Below, in pieces: positions 1-8,787 of a stretch of 64,000 nucleotides of DNA. The notes beneath the pieces were generated by a model that was not told where the DNA came from, made no database searches, and worked only from the letters and a program-made list of their open reading frames with translations. Position 1 is the first letter of the stretch. Each line of letters begins with the position of its first letter. Made by a program: the position numbers and the translations under genes. Source of the stretch: Pelomonas sp963992225 (lineage in GTDB: Bacteria > Pseudomonadota > Gammaproteobacteria > Burkholderiales > Burkholderiaceae_C); assembly GCA_963992225.1 (NCBI GenBank), contig CAXDTK010000002.1, positions 1 through 64,000 on the forward strand. Reading direction: 5' to 3'.

Positions 1-34
1 CTCTTCCCCCGAACGAATCACAGGAGTTCTCTCG

Positions 35-1819
35 ATGAATCGCCACCCCGACCACCGGCGGCCCGCCGCTGGCGCGCTGCTGCCGCGGCGCCGCTTCCTG
101 CAGGGTACGGCCGGCATGGCGGCCATGCTGGCATGGCCACTCGGCGCCAATGCGGTCGTGAAGGAATCGCACCTCGCGCTGCCGCTGTCCTCCTCGCGGG
201 TCGACAACAAGTTCGAACTGACGCTGGCACGTACCCAGGTCAACTTCAGCGGCACGCCGGCGTCGGCGATCACCGTCAACGGCACGGTGCCGGGCCCGCT
301 GCTGCGCATGCACGAGGGCCGCGACGTCACGATCGCGCTGACGAACAGGCTGGACGAGGTGACGGCGGCGCACTGGCACGGACTCAAGGTCCCGAACAAC
401 ATGGACGGCGTGCCGGGTGTCACGTTCCCGGGAATCAAGCCGGGCGAGACCTTCCAGTACCGATTCGAGCTGCGCCAGAGCGGCACGTACTGGTACCACA
501 GCCACGCGATCCTGCAGGAGCCGGCTGGCTTCTATGCCCCGTTGATCATCGATCCGCAGGAGCGTGAGCCGTTCGGCTACGACCGTGAGTACGTCGTCAT
601 GCTGTCCGAGTGGGTCGACACGCCGCCGGAGAAGGTTCTGGCGAACCTGAAGAAGGTGGAGGGCTACTACAACGACCGGCGCCAGACCCTGCCCGAGCTC
701 TATGCCGAGTTGCAGGCGGCACGCAGTCCACAGGAACGCGAGGCGATCTGGAGGGAGCGTCTGGCCTGGGCTCGGATGCGCATGGACCCGACCGACGCCA
801 CCGACGGCGGCAGCCAGTGGCAGTTCCTCGTGCACGGCCAGCGGATCCAGGACAACTGGACCGCGCTGTTCAAGCCCGGCGAGCGCATCCGCCTGCGCCT
901 CATCAATGCGTCGGCGATGAACTTCTTCGACGTCTCGATTCCCGGCCTGGAGTTGACCGTCGTCCAGGCCGACGGGCAGAACGTCCGCCCGGTGAAGGTC
1001 CGCGAACTGCGCATGGGCAATGGCGAAACCTACGACGTGATCGTGAAGCCCACCGAGCGCAAGGCCTACACGCTGTTCGCCGCTACTTCAGGGCGCATCG
1101 GCTTTGCGCGCGGCACGCTCGCGCCCGAACTCGGCATGGAGGGAGAGATCCCTGCGCTGGGTCCGCGGCCCGTGCGCACCATGGCCGAGATGGCCGGTGC
1201 GCACGGCGGCGGCCACGGCGCAGCGTCGTCAACGCCGGCGGTCACGACGGCCGACCCGCATGCCGGACACGGCGCCGCACCGGCGGCCCCGGCCCCTGCG
1301 GCTGTACCGGCCGATCCACACGCGATGCACGGTGGCATGAAGGGAATGGATAGCATGCCCATGCCGATGGGAGGCATGACCACTGACGCGGGCGCCGGTG
1401 CGGTGAAGGACCGGCTCGCCTACGCCGACCTGGAAGCCCTGACGCCGATGCGCCTGCCCGCGGGGCCGGCGAAGAAGATCGACATGCGGCTCACGGGCGA
1501 CATGAACCGCTACATCTGGTCGATCAACGACAAGAAGCTGTCGCAGGCCAGCTTTTTCGATGCCCGCCTGGGCGAGCGGCTGGAGATCCGCCTGATCAAC
1601 GAAACCATGATGGAGCACCCGATGCACATGCATGGCGCGTTCTTCGTGGTCGAGAACGGCAGGGGTGAGCGAGCCCCTCTCAAGCACACCGTCATCGTCA
1701 AGCCCGGCGAGACCATCACGGTGCACACCAGCTTCGACGAGCCAGGCCCGTGGGTCTTCCACTGCCACCTCTTCTATCACGCGGCCGCCGGCATGGTCCA
1801 GGCCATCGTCGTCAAGTGA
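35..1819 (+). CDS. copA: CopA/PcoA-type periplasmic multicopper oxidase
   Basis: Copper-resistance multicopper oxidase, expected to oxidise Cu(I) in the periplasm. The 594-residue protein opens with a twin-arginine signal (RRRFLQG at residues 18-24), so it is probably exported folded. Type 2/3 copper motifs are visible: HWHG and HSH in the first domain, then HPMHMHG and HCHLFYH near the C-terminus. Between the domains lies a Met/His/Gly-rich linker (around residues 390-450, with repeated HGG, HAGHG and MPMPMGGM), typical of CopA proteins that bind extra copper. The start has a CAGGAG ribosome site at 21-26. copB follows after 26 bp, the classic copAB order. The promoter lies outside the window. 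Confidence 0.95.
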   Translation: MNRHPDHRRPAAGALLPRRRFLQGTAGMAAMLAWPLGANAVVKESHLALPLSSSRVDNKFELTLARTQVNFSGTPASAITVNGTVPGPLLRMHEGRDVTIALTNRLDEVTAAHWHGLKVPNNMDGVPGVTFPGIKPGETFQYRFELRQSGTYWYHSHAILQEPAGFYAPLIIDPQEREPFGYDREYVVMLSEWVDTPPEKVLANLKKVEGYYNDRRQTLPELYAELQAARSPQEREAIWRERLAWARMRMDPTDATDGGSQWQFLVHGQRIQDNWTALFKPGERIRLRLINASAMNFFDVSIPGLELTVVQADGQNVRPVKVRELRMGNGETYDVIVKPTERKAYTLFAATSGRIGFARGTLAPELGMEGEIPALGPRPVRTMAEMAGAHGGGHGAASSTPAVTTADPHAGHGAAPAAPAPAAVPADPHAMHGGMKGMDSMPMPMGGMTTDAGAGAVKDRLAYADLEALTPMRLPAGPAKKIDMRLTGDMNRYIWSINDKKLSQASFFDARLGERLEIRLINETMMEHPMHMHGAFFVVENGRGERAPLKHTVIVKPGETITVHTSFDEPGPWVFHCHLFYHAAAGMVQAIVVK

Positions 1820-1845
1820 GCGGGCCGGTCATGGAACAAGAACGA

Positions 1846-2532
1846 ATGAACACGAAGAACCATCGCCTGTACCACTTGCTGGGGCTCGCGCTCGCCGCAG
1901 CACTGGCCGGACCTGCCCGTGCCATGGAGGACGACGCGGTTTTCCAGGCCACCCGCATCGAAATCGATGCCGGCAGGGCGGACTCGAAGAGCATCGCAGC
2001 CTGGCGCGCCGACGGCTGGATCGGCACCGACTACAACCGCTTTGCCTGGCGGACCGAAGGCACGCAACGCGCCGGCCGGCTCGAGGACGCCGAGGTCCAG
2101 GGGCTGTACAGCCGCTACCTCGCGCCCTTCTGGGACCTGCAACTCGGCCTGCGGCGCGAACTCAAGCCCGCCGCCCGTAACTACGCCGTGCTGGGTGTGC
2201 GGGGCCTGGCACCCTATGCCTTCGATGTCGACCTGGCAGCGTTCGTGCGCAGCGACGGCCGGCTGTTCGCACGCACCCGTGTGGAGTACGACATGCTCTT
2301 CACCAACCGCCTCATCGCCAAACCCTTCGCCGGCATCGACTGGGCGGCACGCTCGGCACCGTCGGACGGCATCAAGGCTGGCGTCACTGCATCGGAGTGG
2401 GGGCTCAACCTGCGCTACGAAGTCACACGAGCGGTCGCCCCCTATCTTGAAGTCGGCCGCCAGTGGCAGCGTGGCGCCGACGGAGGCACGGGCGCGAACT
2501 CGGTGCGAGCCGGGCTGCGGCTGGTGCTCTGA
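1846..2532 (+). CDS. copB: CopB outer-membrane copper resistance protein
   Basis: Beta-barrel protein of the CopB/PcoB family, thought to bind or move copper at the outer membrane. The body has the usual CopB pattern: a DYNRFAWRTEG strand, QGLYSRYLAPFWDLQLGLR, GLAPYAFDVD and RTRVEYDMLFTNRLI. Starting at 1846 gives a clean signal peptide (MNTKNHRLYHLLGLALAAALAGPARA-type, cleavage after about residue 24); an in-frame ATG at 1831 would add five residues. It lacks the long Met-rich N-terminal region of some CopB proteins, so it is a short version (228 residues). It follows copA closely and is probably co-transcribed with it. Confidence 0.9.
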   Translation: MNTKNHRLYHLLGLALAAALAGPARAMEDDAVFQATRIEIDAGRADSKSIAAWRADGWIGTDYNRFAWRTEGTQRAGRLEDAEVQGLYSRYLAPFWDLQLGLRRELKPAARNYAVLGVRGLAPYAFDVDLAAFVRSDGRLFARTRVEYDMLFTNRLIAKPFAGIDWAARSAPSDGIKAGVTASEWGLNLRYEVTRAVAPYLEVGRQWQRGADGGTGANSVRAGLRLVL

Positions 2533-2551
2533 TCCCCGCCAGGCCAACGCG

Positions 2552-3856
2552 ATGAACCGCCCGCTCCGCATCGAACGGCAGGGCTCGCCGACCGCGTCGG
2601 GACTGGGGGCCTGGCAACTGGCCTGGCTCGCGGCCGCGGTCTTCGTCGTCTCGGCTGGCTATGGGGCGCTGATGCCCTTGCTGCCGACCTGGCTGACGCC
2701 GCTGATGAATGCCGACGGCCAGGCCGAGGTGGCCCGCCACGTGGGTCTGCTCAGCGGCCTGTATGCCGCGGGTGTGCTGGTCGGTGCGCCGCTGTGGGGC
2801 CTCGTCTCCGACCGCTGGGGCCGGGGCCGCATCCTGGTGATCGGGCTGGTCGGCTATGTCGCGAGCCTGCTGCCCCTCTTGCGGCCCGACTGGATCGGCA
2901 TTGCCGGCATCTACGTGTCGCGCGGGGCCACCGGCTTCTTCGTGGCGGCTGTCGTACCGGTGGTGCCTGCGCTCGTCGCCGAGCACACGCCGCAAGGTCA
3001 GCGCGCGCGCCGCTTCGCGTGGCTCGGTGCGATGTCCTTGCTGGGCTTCCTGTTCGGGCCGGGGCTCAATGCCGCCGCGGGGCAGGCTTCCGGCGGGCTC
3101 GCCGGCATCGGCGCCGGCACTGTCGACCCGACGGACCTCGTGATCGTGATGTCGGCGGCCCTGGGCGCGTTGATGATGCTCGGATTGGCAGTCACCCTGC
3201 CGCGCATGGCTCCGCCGGCGGCCGAGGAAGACCTGCACTCTGCGTCCGCCGATCGGCGGCGCGCGGCGGCGCTGTGGGGGCTGAACGGCGTGGTCATGTT
3301 CGTGCTGTCCGGCTTCGAGCTCGGCATCGTTTTGCAAGGTCAGCAGCACCCGACGCTGTCGTCGCGCGAGATCTCGCTGATGTTTGCCGAGTGCAGCCTC
3401 GTGATGCTCGGTGTCAATGCCTTGCTGTTCTTCACGGGTCTGCTCGAGCGTGCCGCCGGCCGCGGCGTGATGGCGGCCGGGCTGGTGCTGGCGATCGCCG
3501 GCCTGGCGATGCTGGCGCAGCACCGCAGCGACGCGTGGATGTACGTCGGCGTCAGCTTCACCGCCGCGGGCACCGGGCTCGTGCTGCCGACGATCTCGTA
3601 CCTCGCGGCCGGAGCCTCTCAGCGACGGCTCGGCACGACGATGGGTGGGTTGGCCGCAGCCGCGGGCTTCGGCCAGACGCTCGGCTCGGCCGCCGCCGGC
3701 TGGCTGTTCGGCGCGGTCGCCCAGCTCAGCTTCGCGTGGCTTGCGCTGCCGCTGCTGGCCACGCTGGGCACCCTGATCGTTCGACCCACGTGGTGGGCCA
3801 CCGAGGACGCTGCGTCGCAGTTGTCGCGAGTGCGCTCCGACCCGCTTCCCAAATGA
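2552..3856 (+). CDS. MFS transporter, drug/metabolite exporter type
   Basis: A 434-residue major facilitator protein with about 12 hydrophobic segments. The loop between segments 2 and 3 carries the MFS signature (GLVSDRWGRGRILVIG, around residues 87-102). It resembles multidrug/metabolite efflux permeases of the TetA/MdtG kind. The substrate cannot be read from the sequence. It starts 19 bp after copB, so it may belong to the copper operon, but the family says nothing specific about copper. A second, distinct MFS protein is encoded at 28933-30168. Confidence 0.85.
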   Translation: MNRPLRIERQGSPTASGLGAWQLAWLAAAVFVVSAGYGALMPLLPTWLTPLMNADGQAEVARHVGLLSGLYAAGVLVGAPLWGLVSDRWGRGRILVIGLVGYVASLLPLLRPDWIGIAGIYVSRGATGFFVAAVVPVVPALVAEHTPQGQRARRFAWLGAMSLLGFLFGPGLNAAAGQASGGLAGIGAGTVDPTDLVIVMSAALGALMMLGLAVTLPRMAPPAAEEDLHSASADRRRAAALWGLNGVVMFVLSGFELGIVLQGQQHPTLSSREISLMFAECSLVMLGVNALLFFTGLLERAAGRGVMAAGLVLAIAGLAMLAQHRSDAWMYVGVSFTAAGTGLVLPTISYLAAGASQRRLGTTMGGLAAAAGFGQTLGSAAAGWLFGAVAQLSFAWLALPLLATLGTLIVRPTWWATEDAASQLSRVRSDPLPK

Positions 3857-3876
3857 AACCTCAAGGAGTTCTGAGC

Positions 3877-4491
3877 ATGCGCCACTTCCTCGCCGCCCTT
3901 CTCGCCGCGCTCACGCTCGCACTGTCCGGCTGCGGCTACAACACCTTCCAGTCCACCGACGAGCAGATCAAGGCCAGCTGGTCCGAGGTGCTGAACCAGT
4001 ACCAGCGCCGTGCCGACCTGATCCCGAACATCGTGGCCACCGTCAAGGGCGAGGCCAACTTCGAGCAGGAGACGCTCACGAAGGTGGTCGAGGCGCGCGC
4101 CAAGGCCACCTCGATCCAGGCCACGCCGGAGCTGGTCAACAACCCCGAAGCGTTCAACAAGTTCCAGGCCGCGCAGGGCGAGTTGTCGAGCGCGCTGTCG
4201 CGCCTGCTGGTCGTGTCGGAGAACTACCCGACCCTGAAGGCGAACCAGGGCTTCCAGGATCTGCGCGTGCAGCTCGAAGGTACCGAGAACCGCATCGCCG
4301 TGGCGCGCGGCCGCTACGTGAAGGCGGTGCAGGACTACAACGTCGCGGTCCGCACCTTCCCGAGCAACCTGACGGCGATGGTGTTCGGCTACGGCGTCAA
4401 GGCCAACTTCAGCGTCGCCGACGAGGCGGCGCTCGCCGTTCCGCCGAAGGTCGACCTCGGCGGCATCGGCGCCTCGGGTGCCAAGAAGTGA
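3877..4491 (+). CDS. LemA family lipoprotein
   Basis: A 204-residue LemA-family protein. The signal sequence ends in a lipobox (LALSGCG), so it is predicted to be a lipoprotein. The helical LemA core follows, with the conserved start YNTFQSTDEQIKASWSEVLNQYQRRADLIPN. AAGGAG at 3863-3868 supports the start at 3877; an in-frame ATG at 3853 would place extra residues ahead of the signal. The stop overlaps the GTG start of the next gene (GTGA). LemA genes commonly sit next to TPM-domain genes, as here; the biochemical role is unknown. Confidence 0.9.
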   Translation: MRHFLAALLAALTLALSGCGYNTFQSTDEQIKASWSEVLNQYQRRADLIPNIVATVKGEANFEQETLTKVVEARAKATSIQATPELVNNPEAFNKFQAAQGELSSALSRLLVVSENYPTLKANQGFQDLRVQLEGTENRIAVARGRYVKAVQDYNVAVRTFPSNLTAMVFGYGVKANFSVADEAALAVPPKVDLGGIGASGAKK

Positions 4492-5369
4492 CAACGGATG
4501 TCACGCCGGTCGGACGCTGGCTGCGTAGCCTCGCGGTCTGCTGGCTGCTGGGCCTCGCGGCGTTCGGCGCATCGGCACAGGAACTGGTTCCTGTGCCGCC
4601 CCTGCAGGGTCGCGTAAGCGACCTGACCGGCACGCTGACCGCCGAGCAGAGCGCCGCGCTCGAGCAGTCGCTGCGCGCCTTCGAGGAGCGCAAGGGCACG
4701 CAGATCGCGGTGCTGATCGTGCCCACGACGCGGCCCGAGGCGATCGAGGCCTTCGCCCTGCGCGTGGTCGAGAAGTGGAAACTGGGGCGGCGCAAGGTCG
4801 ATGACGGTGCACTGCTGCTGGTCGCGAAGGACGACCGTGCCGTGCGGCTCGAGGTCGGCTACGGGATCGAAGGCGCGCTGAACGATGCAACGGCGGCGCG
4901 CGTCATCGCGGAGGTCATCACGCCACGATTCAGGCAGGGCGACTTCTACGGCGGGCTCTCTGCGGGGTTGGACCGGATCGTGGGCGTCCTCGATGGCGAA
5001 GCGCTGCCGCCGCCGGCTCGTCGCGGCCCGGCCTCGGCGGACAACGGCCTCGGACAAGGCTGGCCGGTGCTGTTCATCGTCGCGCTGGTCCTCGGCGGCG
5101 TGCTGCGCCAGGTTTTGGGCCGCCTGCCCGGGGCACTGGTGGTCGGCGGCGTGCTGGGTGCTGTCGCGTGGTTCGCGCTCGGCACACTGGCCGTCGCCGC
5201 CACGGCGGGACTGACGGGCTTCTTCGTCACGCTACTGGGCATCGGCATGGGCGGTCACGGCGGCATGCACGGGCATGGCGGACACCGAGGCGGTGGCTTT
5301 GGCGGGGGCGGCGGGTTCGGCGGCGGCGGCGGCGGTTTTGGCGGAGGCGGTGCCTCCGGCAGGTGGTGA
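4488..5369 (+). CDS. TPM-domain membrane protein (YgcG type)
   Basis: A 293-residue protein with an N-terminal signal, a TPM domain (about residues 35-160; VSDLTGTLTAEQ, then GTQIAVLIVPTT, RKVDDGALLLVAKDDRAVRLEVGYGIEG), two membrane helices (about 200-250) and a C-terminal tail made almost only of glycine with phenylalanine and histidine. This layout matches YgcG/Psb32-like TPM proteins, linked in other organisms to envelope or photosystem maintenance. The GTG start overlaps the lemA stop. The Gly tail explains the GGC/GGT-rich repeats at 5240-5360; no separate DNA repeat needs to be assumed. Confidence 0.88.
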   Translation: MTTDVTPVGRWLRSLAVCWLLGLAAFGASAQELVPVPPLQGRVSDLTGTLTAEQSAALEQSLRAFEERKGTQIAVLIVPTTRPEAIEAFALRVVEKWKLGRRKVDDGALLLVAKDDRAVRLEVGYGIEGALNDATAARVIAEVITPRFRQGDFYGGLSAGLDRIVGVLDGEALPPPARRGPASADNGLGQGWPVLFIVALVLGGVLRQVLGRLPGALVVGGVLGAVAWFALGTLAVAATAGLTGFFVTLLGIGMGGHGGMHGHGGHRGGGFGGGGGFGGGGGGFGGGGASGRW

Positions 5370-5371
5370 CG

Positions 5372-5869
5372 ATGGATCTGCCACGCATCCTGCGCCATGT
5401 CGCGACGACCTCGAATCAGGTCCGCCGCGCCTTCCCTGCATCTGCGCTTCGCTCGATCGAGCAGGCCATTGCCGCGAGCGAGACGACCCACGCGGCTGAG
5501 ATCCGGTTCGTCGTCGAAGGCGCGCTCGACGGCCTGCCGCTGCTGCGCGGCCAGACGGCGCGCGAACGCGCCATCGAGCTCTTCGCGCGGTTGCACGTCT
5601 GGGACACCGAACACAACACCGGCGTGCTGATCTACGTGCTGCTCGCCGACCGGCGTGTCGAGATCGTCGCCGACCGGGGCATCCACGCGAGGGCCGACGC
5701 CGAGACCTGGTCCGTGATCTGCCGCGGCATGGAAACACACTTCGCCAACGGCAATTTCGGGGCTGGTGCCGTCGAGGGCATCGAGGCCGTCACGCAACTG
5801 GTCATACGCCACTTCCCGGTCACGTCAGGCGATCGCAATGAGTTGCCCGATGCACCGCTGCTGATCTGA
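5372..5869 (+). CDS. Second, short TPM-domain protein
   Basis: A 165-residue TPM-domain protein starting 2 bp after the preceding TPM gene. It lacks a signal peptide. It has the TPM pattern ASETTHAAEIRFVVEG, then RARAIELF-like ARERAIELFARLHVWDTEHNTGVLIYVLLADRRVEIVADRGI. Its position as the third gene of a LemA-TPM-TPM set is common in proteobacteria. It is probably cytoplasmic or peripheral. Function unknown. Confidence 0.85.
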   Translation: MDLPRILRHVATTSNQVRRAFPASALRSIEQAIAASETTHAAEIRFVVEGALDGLPLLRGQTARERAIELFARLHVWDTEHNTGVLIYVLLADRRVEIVADRGIHARADAETWSVICRGMETHFANGNFGAGAVEGIEAVTQLVIRHFPVTSGDRNELPDAPLLI

Positions 5870-5893
5870 TCACCCGCACGAACAGAGGATTCC

Positions 5894-7252
5894 ATGCAAC
5901 TTCAGTTTCTCGGTGCCACCGGCACCGTCACCGGCTCGAAGTACCTGCTGCGCCACGAAGGCGCCACGCTGCTCGTCGATTGCGGCCTGTTCCAGGGCTA
6001 CAAGCAGCTGCGCCTGCGCAACTGGGCGCCGTTGCCCGTGCCGGCCGCCGGGGTCGATGCGATCGTCCTGACGCACGCCCACATCGATCACAGCGGCTAC
6101 GTGCCGCTGCTCGCGCGGCAGGGTTTCAAGGGCAAGGTGTACTGCTCGGAAGCGACCTACGAGCTCTGTCGCATCCTGCTGCCCGACAGCGGCCACCTGC
6201 AGGAGGAGGAAGCCGAGTACGCCAACCGGCGCGGCTACTCCAAGCACAAGCCGGCGCTGCCGCTGTACACCCGCGAGGACGCCGAACGCTGCCTGAAGCA
6301 GTTCGTGCCGCGGCCCTACGGCACGTCATGGAGCCCGGTGCCCGGGCTGCAGGCGCGCCTGGATCCATCGGGACACATGCTCGGGTCCGCCTTCGTGAAG
6401 ATCGACGACGGACGGCGTTCGATCCTGTTCTCCGGCGACATCGGGCGTCCGAACGATCTGGTGCTGGCCGCGCCGACGCGCGTGCCCGGGGCCGACTACG
6501 CGGTGGTCGAATCGACCTACGGCGACCGCCAGCACGAGGCGAGCGATCCGCTGCTCAAGCTGGGCGAGGTCATCAATCGGACGGCGGCACGCGGCGGGGT
6601 CGTGGTGATCCCGGCGTTCGCGGTCGGGCGGGCGCAGAGCCTGATGTACTGCATCCACCTGCTCAAGGAGCGCGGCGTCATCCACCACCTGCCGGTCTAC
6701 CTCGACAGCCCGATGGCGACCGACGCAACGCGCATCTACCACGCGCACCGCGGCGAGCACCGGCTGAGCCCCGAGCAGTGCGATGCCATGTGCCATGCGG
6801 CGACGATCGTCAACAAACCCGACGACTCCCGCGCACTGAGTGCGCGGCGCGGCCCGATGGTCATCATCTCGGCCAGCGGCATGGCCACGGGCGGACGCGT
6901 GGTCCACCATCTCAAGGCCTTCGCGCCGGACCGCCGCAACACGATCCTGTTCGCGGGCTACCAGGCCGGCGGCACGCGCGGCGCCGCCATCCTGCAGGGT
7001 GCCGCCTCCGTGCGCATCCACGGCGAGGAAGTGCCGATCCATGCCGAGGTCGCCTCGCTGCCCAGCCTGTCCGCACACGCTGACGCCGCCGAGATCCTGC
7101 AGTGGCTGCGCGGCTTCGATGCGCCACCGACGCAGACCTTCGTCACCCATGGCGAGCCGGCGGCGGCCGACGCGATGCGCTCGCGCATCGAGCACGAACT
7201 CGGCTGGTCCTGCCGCGTGCCCGACTACCTCGAGACGGTGGAACTGTCATGA
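5894..7252 (+). CDS. MBL-fold beta-CASP RNA metallohydrolase (RNase J/CPSF73-like)
   Basis: A 452-residue metallo-beta-lactamase protein with a beta-CASP insertion, the YSH1/CPSF73-like family of RNA exo/endonucleases. The metal-binding motif HAHIDHSG is at about residues 60-67. Further metal ligands are in SGHMLGSA and FSGDIG. Beta-CASP motifs include VVESTYGDRQH, IPAFAVGRAQ and ISASGMATGGRVVHHL, and the last motif is VTHGEP. Its stop overlaps the ATG of the phosphorylase gene (ATGA), so RNA cleavage is coupled genetically to nucleotide breakdown. The RNA substrate is unknown. Confidence 0.9.
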   Translation: MQLQFLGATGTVTGSKYLLRHEGATLLVDCGLFQGYKQLRLRNWAPLPVPAAGVDAIVLTHAHIDHSGYVPLLARQGFKGKVYCSEATYELCRILLPDSGHLQEEEAEYANRRGYSKHKPALPLYTREDAERCLKQFVPRPYGTSWSPVPGLQARLDPSGHMLGSAFVKIDDGRRSILFSGDIGRPNDLVLAAPTRVPGADYAVVESTYGDRQHEASDPLLKLGEVINRTAARGGVVVIPAFAVGRAQSLMYCIHLLKERGVIHHLPVYLDSPMATDATRIYHAHRGEHRLSPEQCDAMCHAATIVNKPDDSRALSARRGPMVIISASGMATGGRVVHHLKAFAPDRRNTILFAGYQAGGTRGAAILQGAASVRIHGEEVPIHAEVASLPSLSAHADAAEILQWLRGFDAPPTQTFVTHGEPAAADAMRSRIEHELGWSCRVPDYLETVELS

Positions 7253-8787
7253 GCGCGCATCCGCAGCCCGGTCACGTCGACGCCGTCGAGAACACGCTGC
7301 GCGCCTGGCGCACGGGCATCGACACCTACCAGGAGCCGGTGGTCTACATGCGGCGCGATTGCGCCGTCTGCCGCGCCGAGGGCTTCACGACGCAGGCGCG
7401 CGTCAAACTGAGCACCGGCTCGGCCAGCATCGTGGCCACGCTCAGTGTCGTGGACGGCTCCTGGCTCGGACATGGCGTGGCCGGCCTGTCGGAGGCGGCG
7501 TGGGCGGCACTGCATCCGCTGCCGGGCGAATCGCTGGAGGTCACGCACGCCCCGGTCCTCGAATCGCTGAGCCATGTTCGCGCGAAGGTGTATGGCCACC
7601 GACTCGACGATCGCGCATTCCGCGCCGTGATCGGCGACGTCGCCGCAGGCCGCTACTCGGACCTGCACCTGGCGACCTTCATCACCGCCTGTGCCGGCGA
7701 CCACCTCGACCTCGACGAGACCGTATCGCTGACACGGGCGATGGTCGACGTGGGCGAACGCCTCGACTGGGGCCGCGACCTGGTCGTCGACAAGCATTGC
7801 GTCGGCGGCCTGCCCGGCAACCGCACGACGCTGCTCGTCGTGCCGATCGTCGCCGCCTGCGGGCTGACGATGCCCAAGACATCGTCGCGCGCGATCACAT
7901 CCCCTGCCGGCACCGCCGACACGATGGAGGTGCTCGCCCCGGTCGATCTCGACATCGCCGCCATGCGACGCACGGTGGAGCGCACCGGCGCCTGCATCGT
8001 CTGGGGCGGCTCGGTGCGGCTGAGCCCGGCCGACGACATCCTGATCCGCGTCGAGCGCCCGCTCGATCTCGACAGCGAGGGACAACTGGTCGCCTCTGTC
8101 CTGTCCAAGAAGGCGGCGGCCGGCTCGACTCACGTGCTGATCGATCTTCCGGTGGGCCCCACGGCCAAGGTGCGCAGCGCCGAGGCCGCCCACACGCTCG
8201 GGCGGCGGCTCGTCGAGGTCGGCCGGGCCATCGGACTGCAGGTGGCGCTGCGCGTCACCGACGGGATGCAGCCGGTCGGGCGCGGCATCGGCCCGGCGCT
8301 GGAGGCCCGCGACGTGCTGGCCGTGCTGCGCCGGCAGGCCGATGCCCCGGACGACCTGAAGCAGCGCGCGCTGCGCCTGGCCGGCGACATCCTGGAACTC
8401 GGCGGCGCGGCGCCAGAAGGCCAGGGACTGCGTCTCGCGACCGAGGTGCTCTCCGATGGACGCGCGTGGGCCAAGTTCACCGACATCTGCGAGGCCCAAG
8501 GTGGACTGCGCGACGTGCCGCTGGCACCGCACCGGCGGGTCGTCGAGGCGCCCTCGGCGGGGCGCATCACGGCCGTCGACAACCGCGTGCTGGCAAGAGC
8601 CGCCAAGCTCGCCGGCGCCCCGAACGCACCGGCGGCCGGCGTCGACGTCCATGCCCGCCTCGGCGACGTCGTGCAGAGAGGACAGCCGCTCTTCACGCTG
8701 CATGCGCAGGCCCCCGGGGAACTGGCCTATGCGCAGCAGTTCGTCGACGCGCGCCCCCCCATCTTCCAGATCGCGGAGGCGTCGTGA
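7249..8787 (+). CDS. Thymidine/AMP phosphorylase family enzyme
   Basis: A 512-residue nucleoside/nucleotide phosphorylase. The length and the extra N-terminal domain (about residues 1-110) match archaeal-type AMP phosphorylase (about 500 residues, NMP + Pi to base + ribose-1,5-bisphosphate) better than DeoA (about 440). Conserved pieces are DKHCVGGLPGNRTT (181-194), SRAITSPAGTADTMEVL (213-229), LVASVLSKKAAAGS and IDLPVGPTAKV. The C-terminal domain has the barrel-sandwich pattern ending GDVVQRGQPLFTLHA. It sits between an RNase-like gene and a PRPP-synthetase-like gene with 4-base overlaps. Whether it uses AMP or thymidine needs testing. A degenerate paralogue lies at 31493-32644. Confidence 0.88.
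   Translation: MSAHPQPGHVDAVENTLRAWRTGIDTYQEPVVYMRRDCAVCRAEGFTTQARVKLSTGSASIVATLSVVDGSWLGHGVAGLSEAAWAALHPLPGESLEVTHAPVLESLSHVRAKVYGHRLDDRAFRAVIGDVAAGRYSDLHLATFITACAGDHLDLDETVSLTRAMVDVGERLDWGRDLVVDKHCVGGLPGNRTTLLVVPIVAACGLTMPKTSSRAITSPAGTADTMEVLAPVDLDIAAMRRTVERTGACIVWGGSVRLSPADDILIRVERPLDLDSEGQLVASVLSKKAAAGSTHVLIDLPVGPTAKVRSAEAAHTLGRRLVEVGRAIGLQVALRVTDGMQPVGRGIGPALEARDVLAVLRRQADAPDDLKQRALRLAGDILELGGAAPEGQGLRLATEVLSDGRAWAKFTDICEAQGGLRDVPLAPHRRVVEAPSAGRITAVDNRVLARAAKLAGAPNAPAAGVDVHARLGDVVQRGQPLFTLHAQAPGELAYAQQFVDARPPIFQIAEAS

Noticed and set aside
1750..1830. Upstream extension of CopB from 1750
   Set aside because: It lies inside the copA end in another frame and would place a basic stretch ahead of a normal signal peptide.
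5240..5360. Apparent GGC/GGT DNA repeat
   Set aside because: It is the codons of the Gly-rich tail of the TPM protein; such tails are usual for the family.
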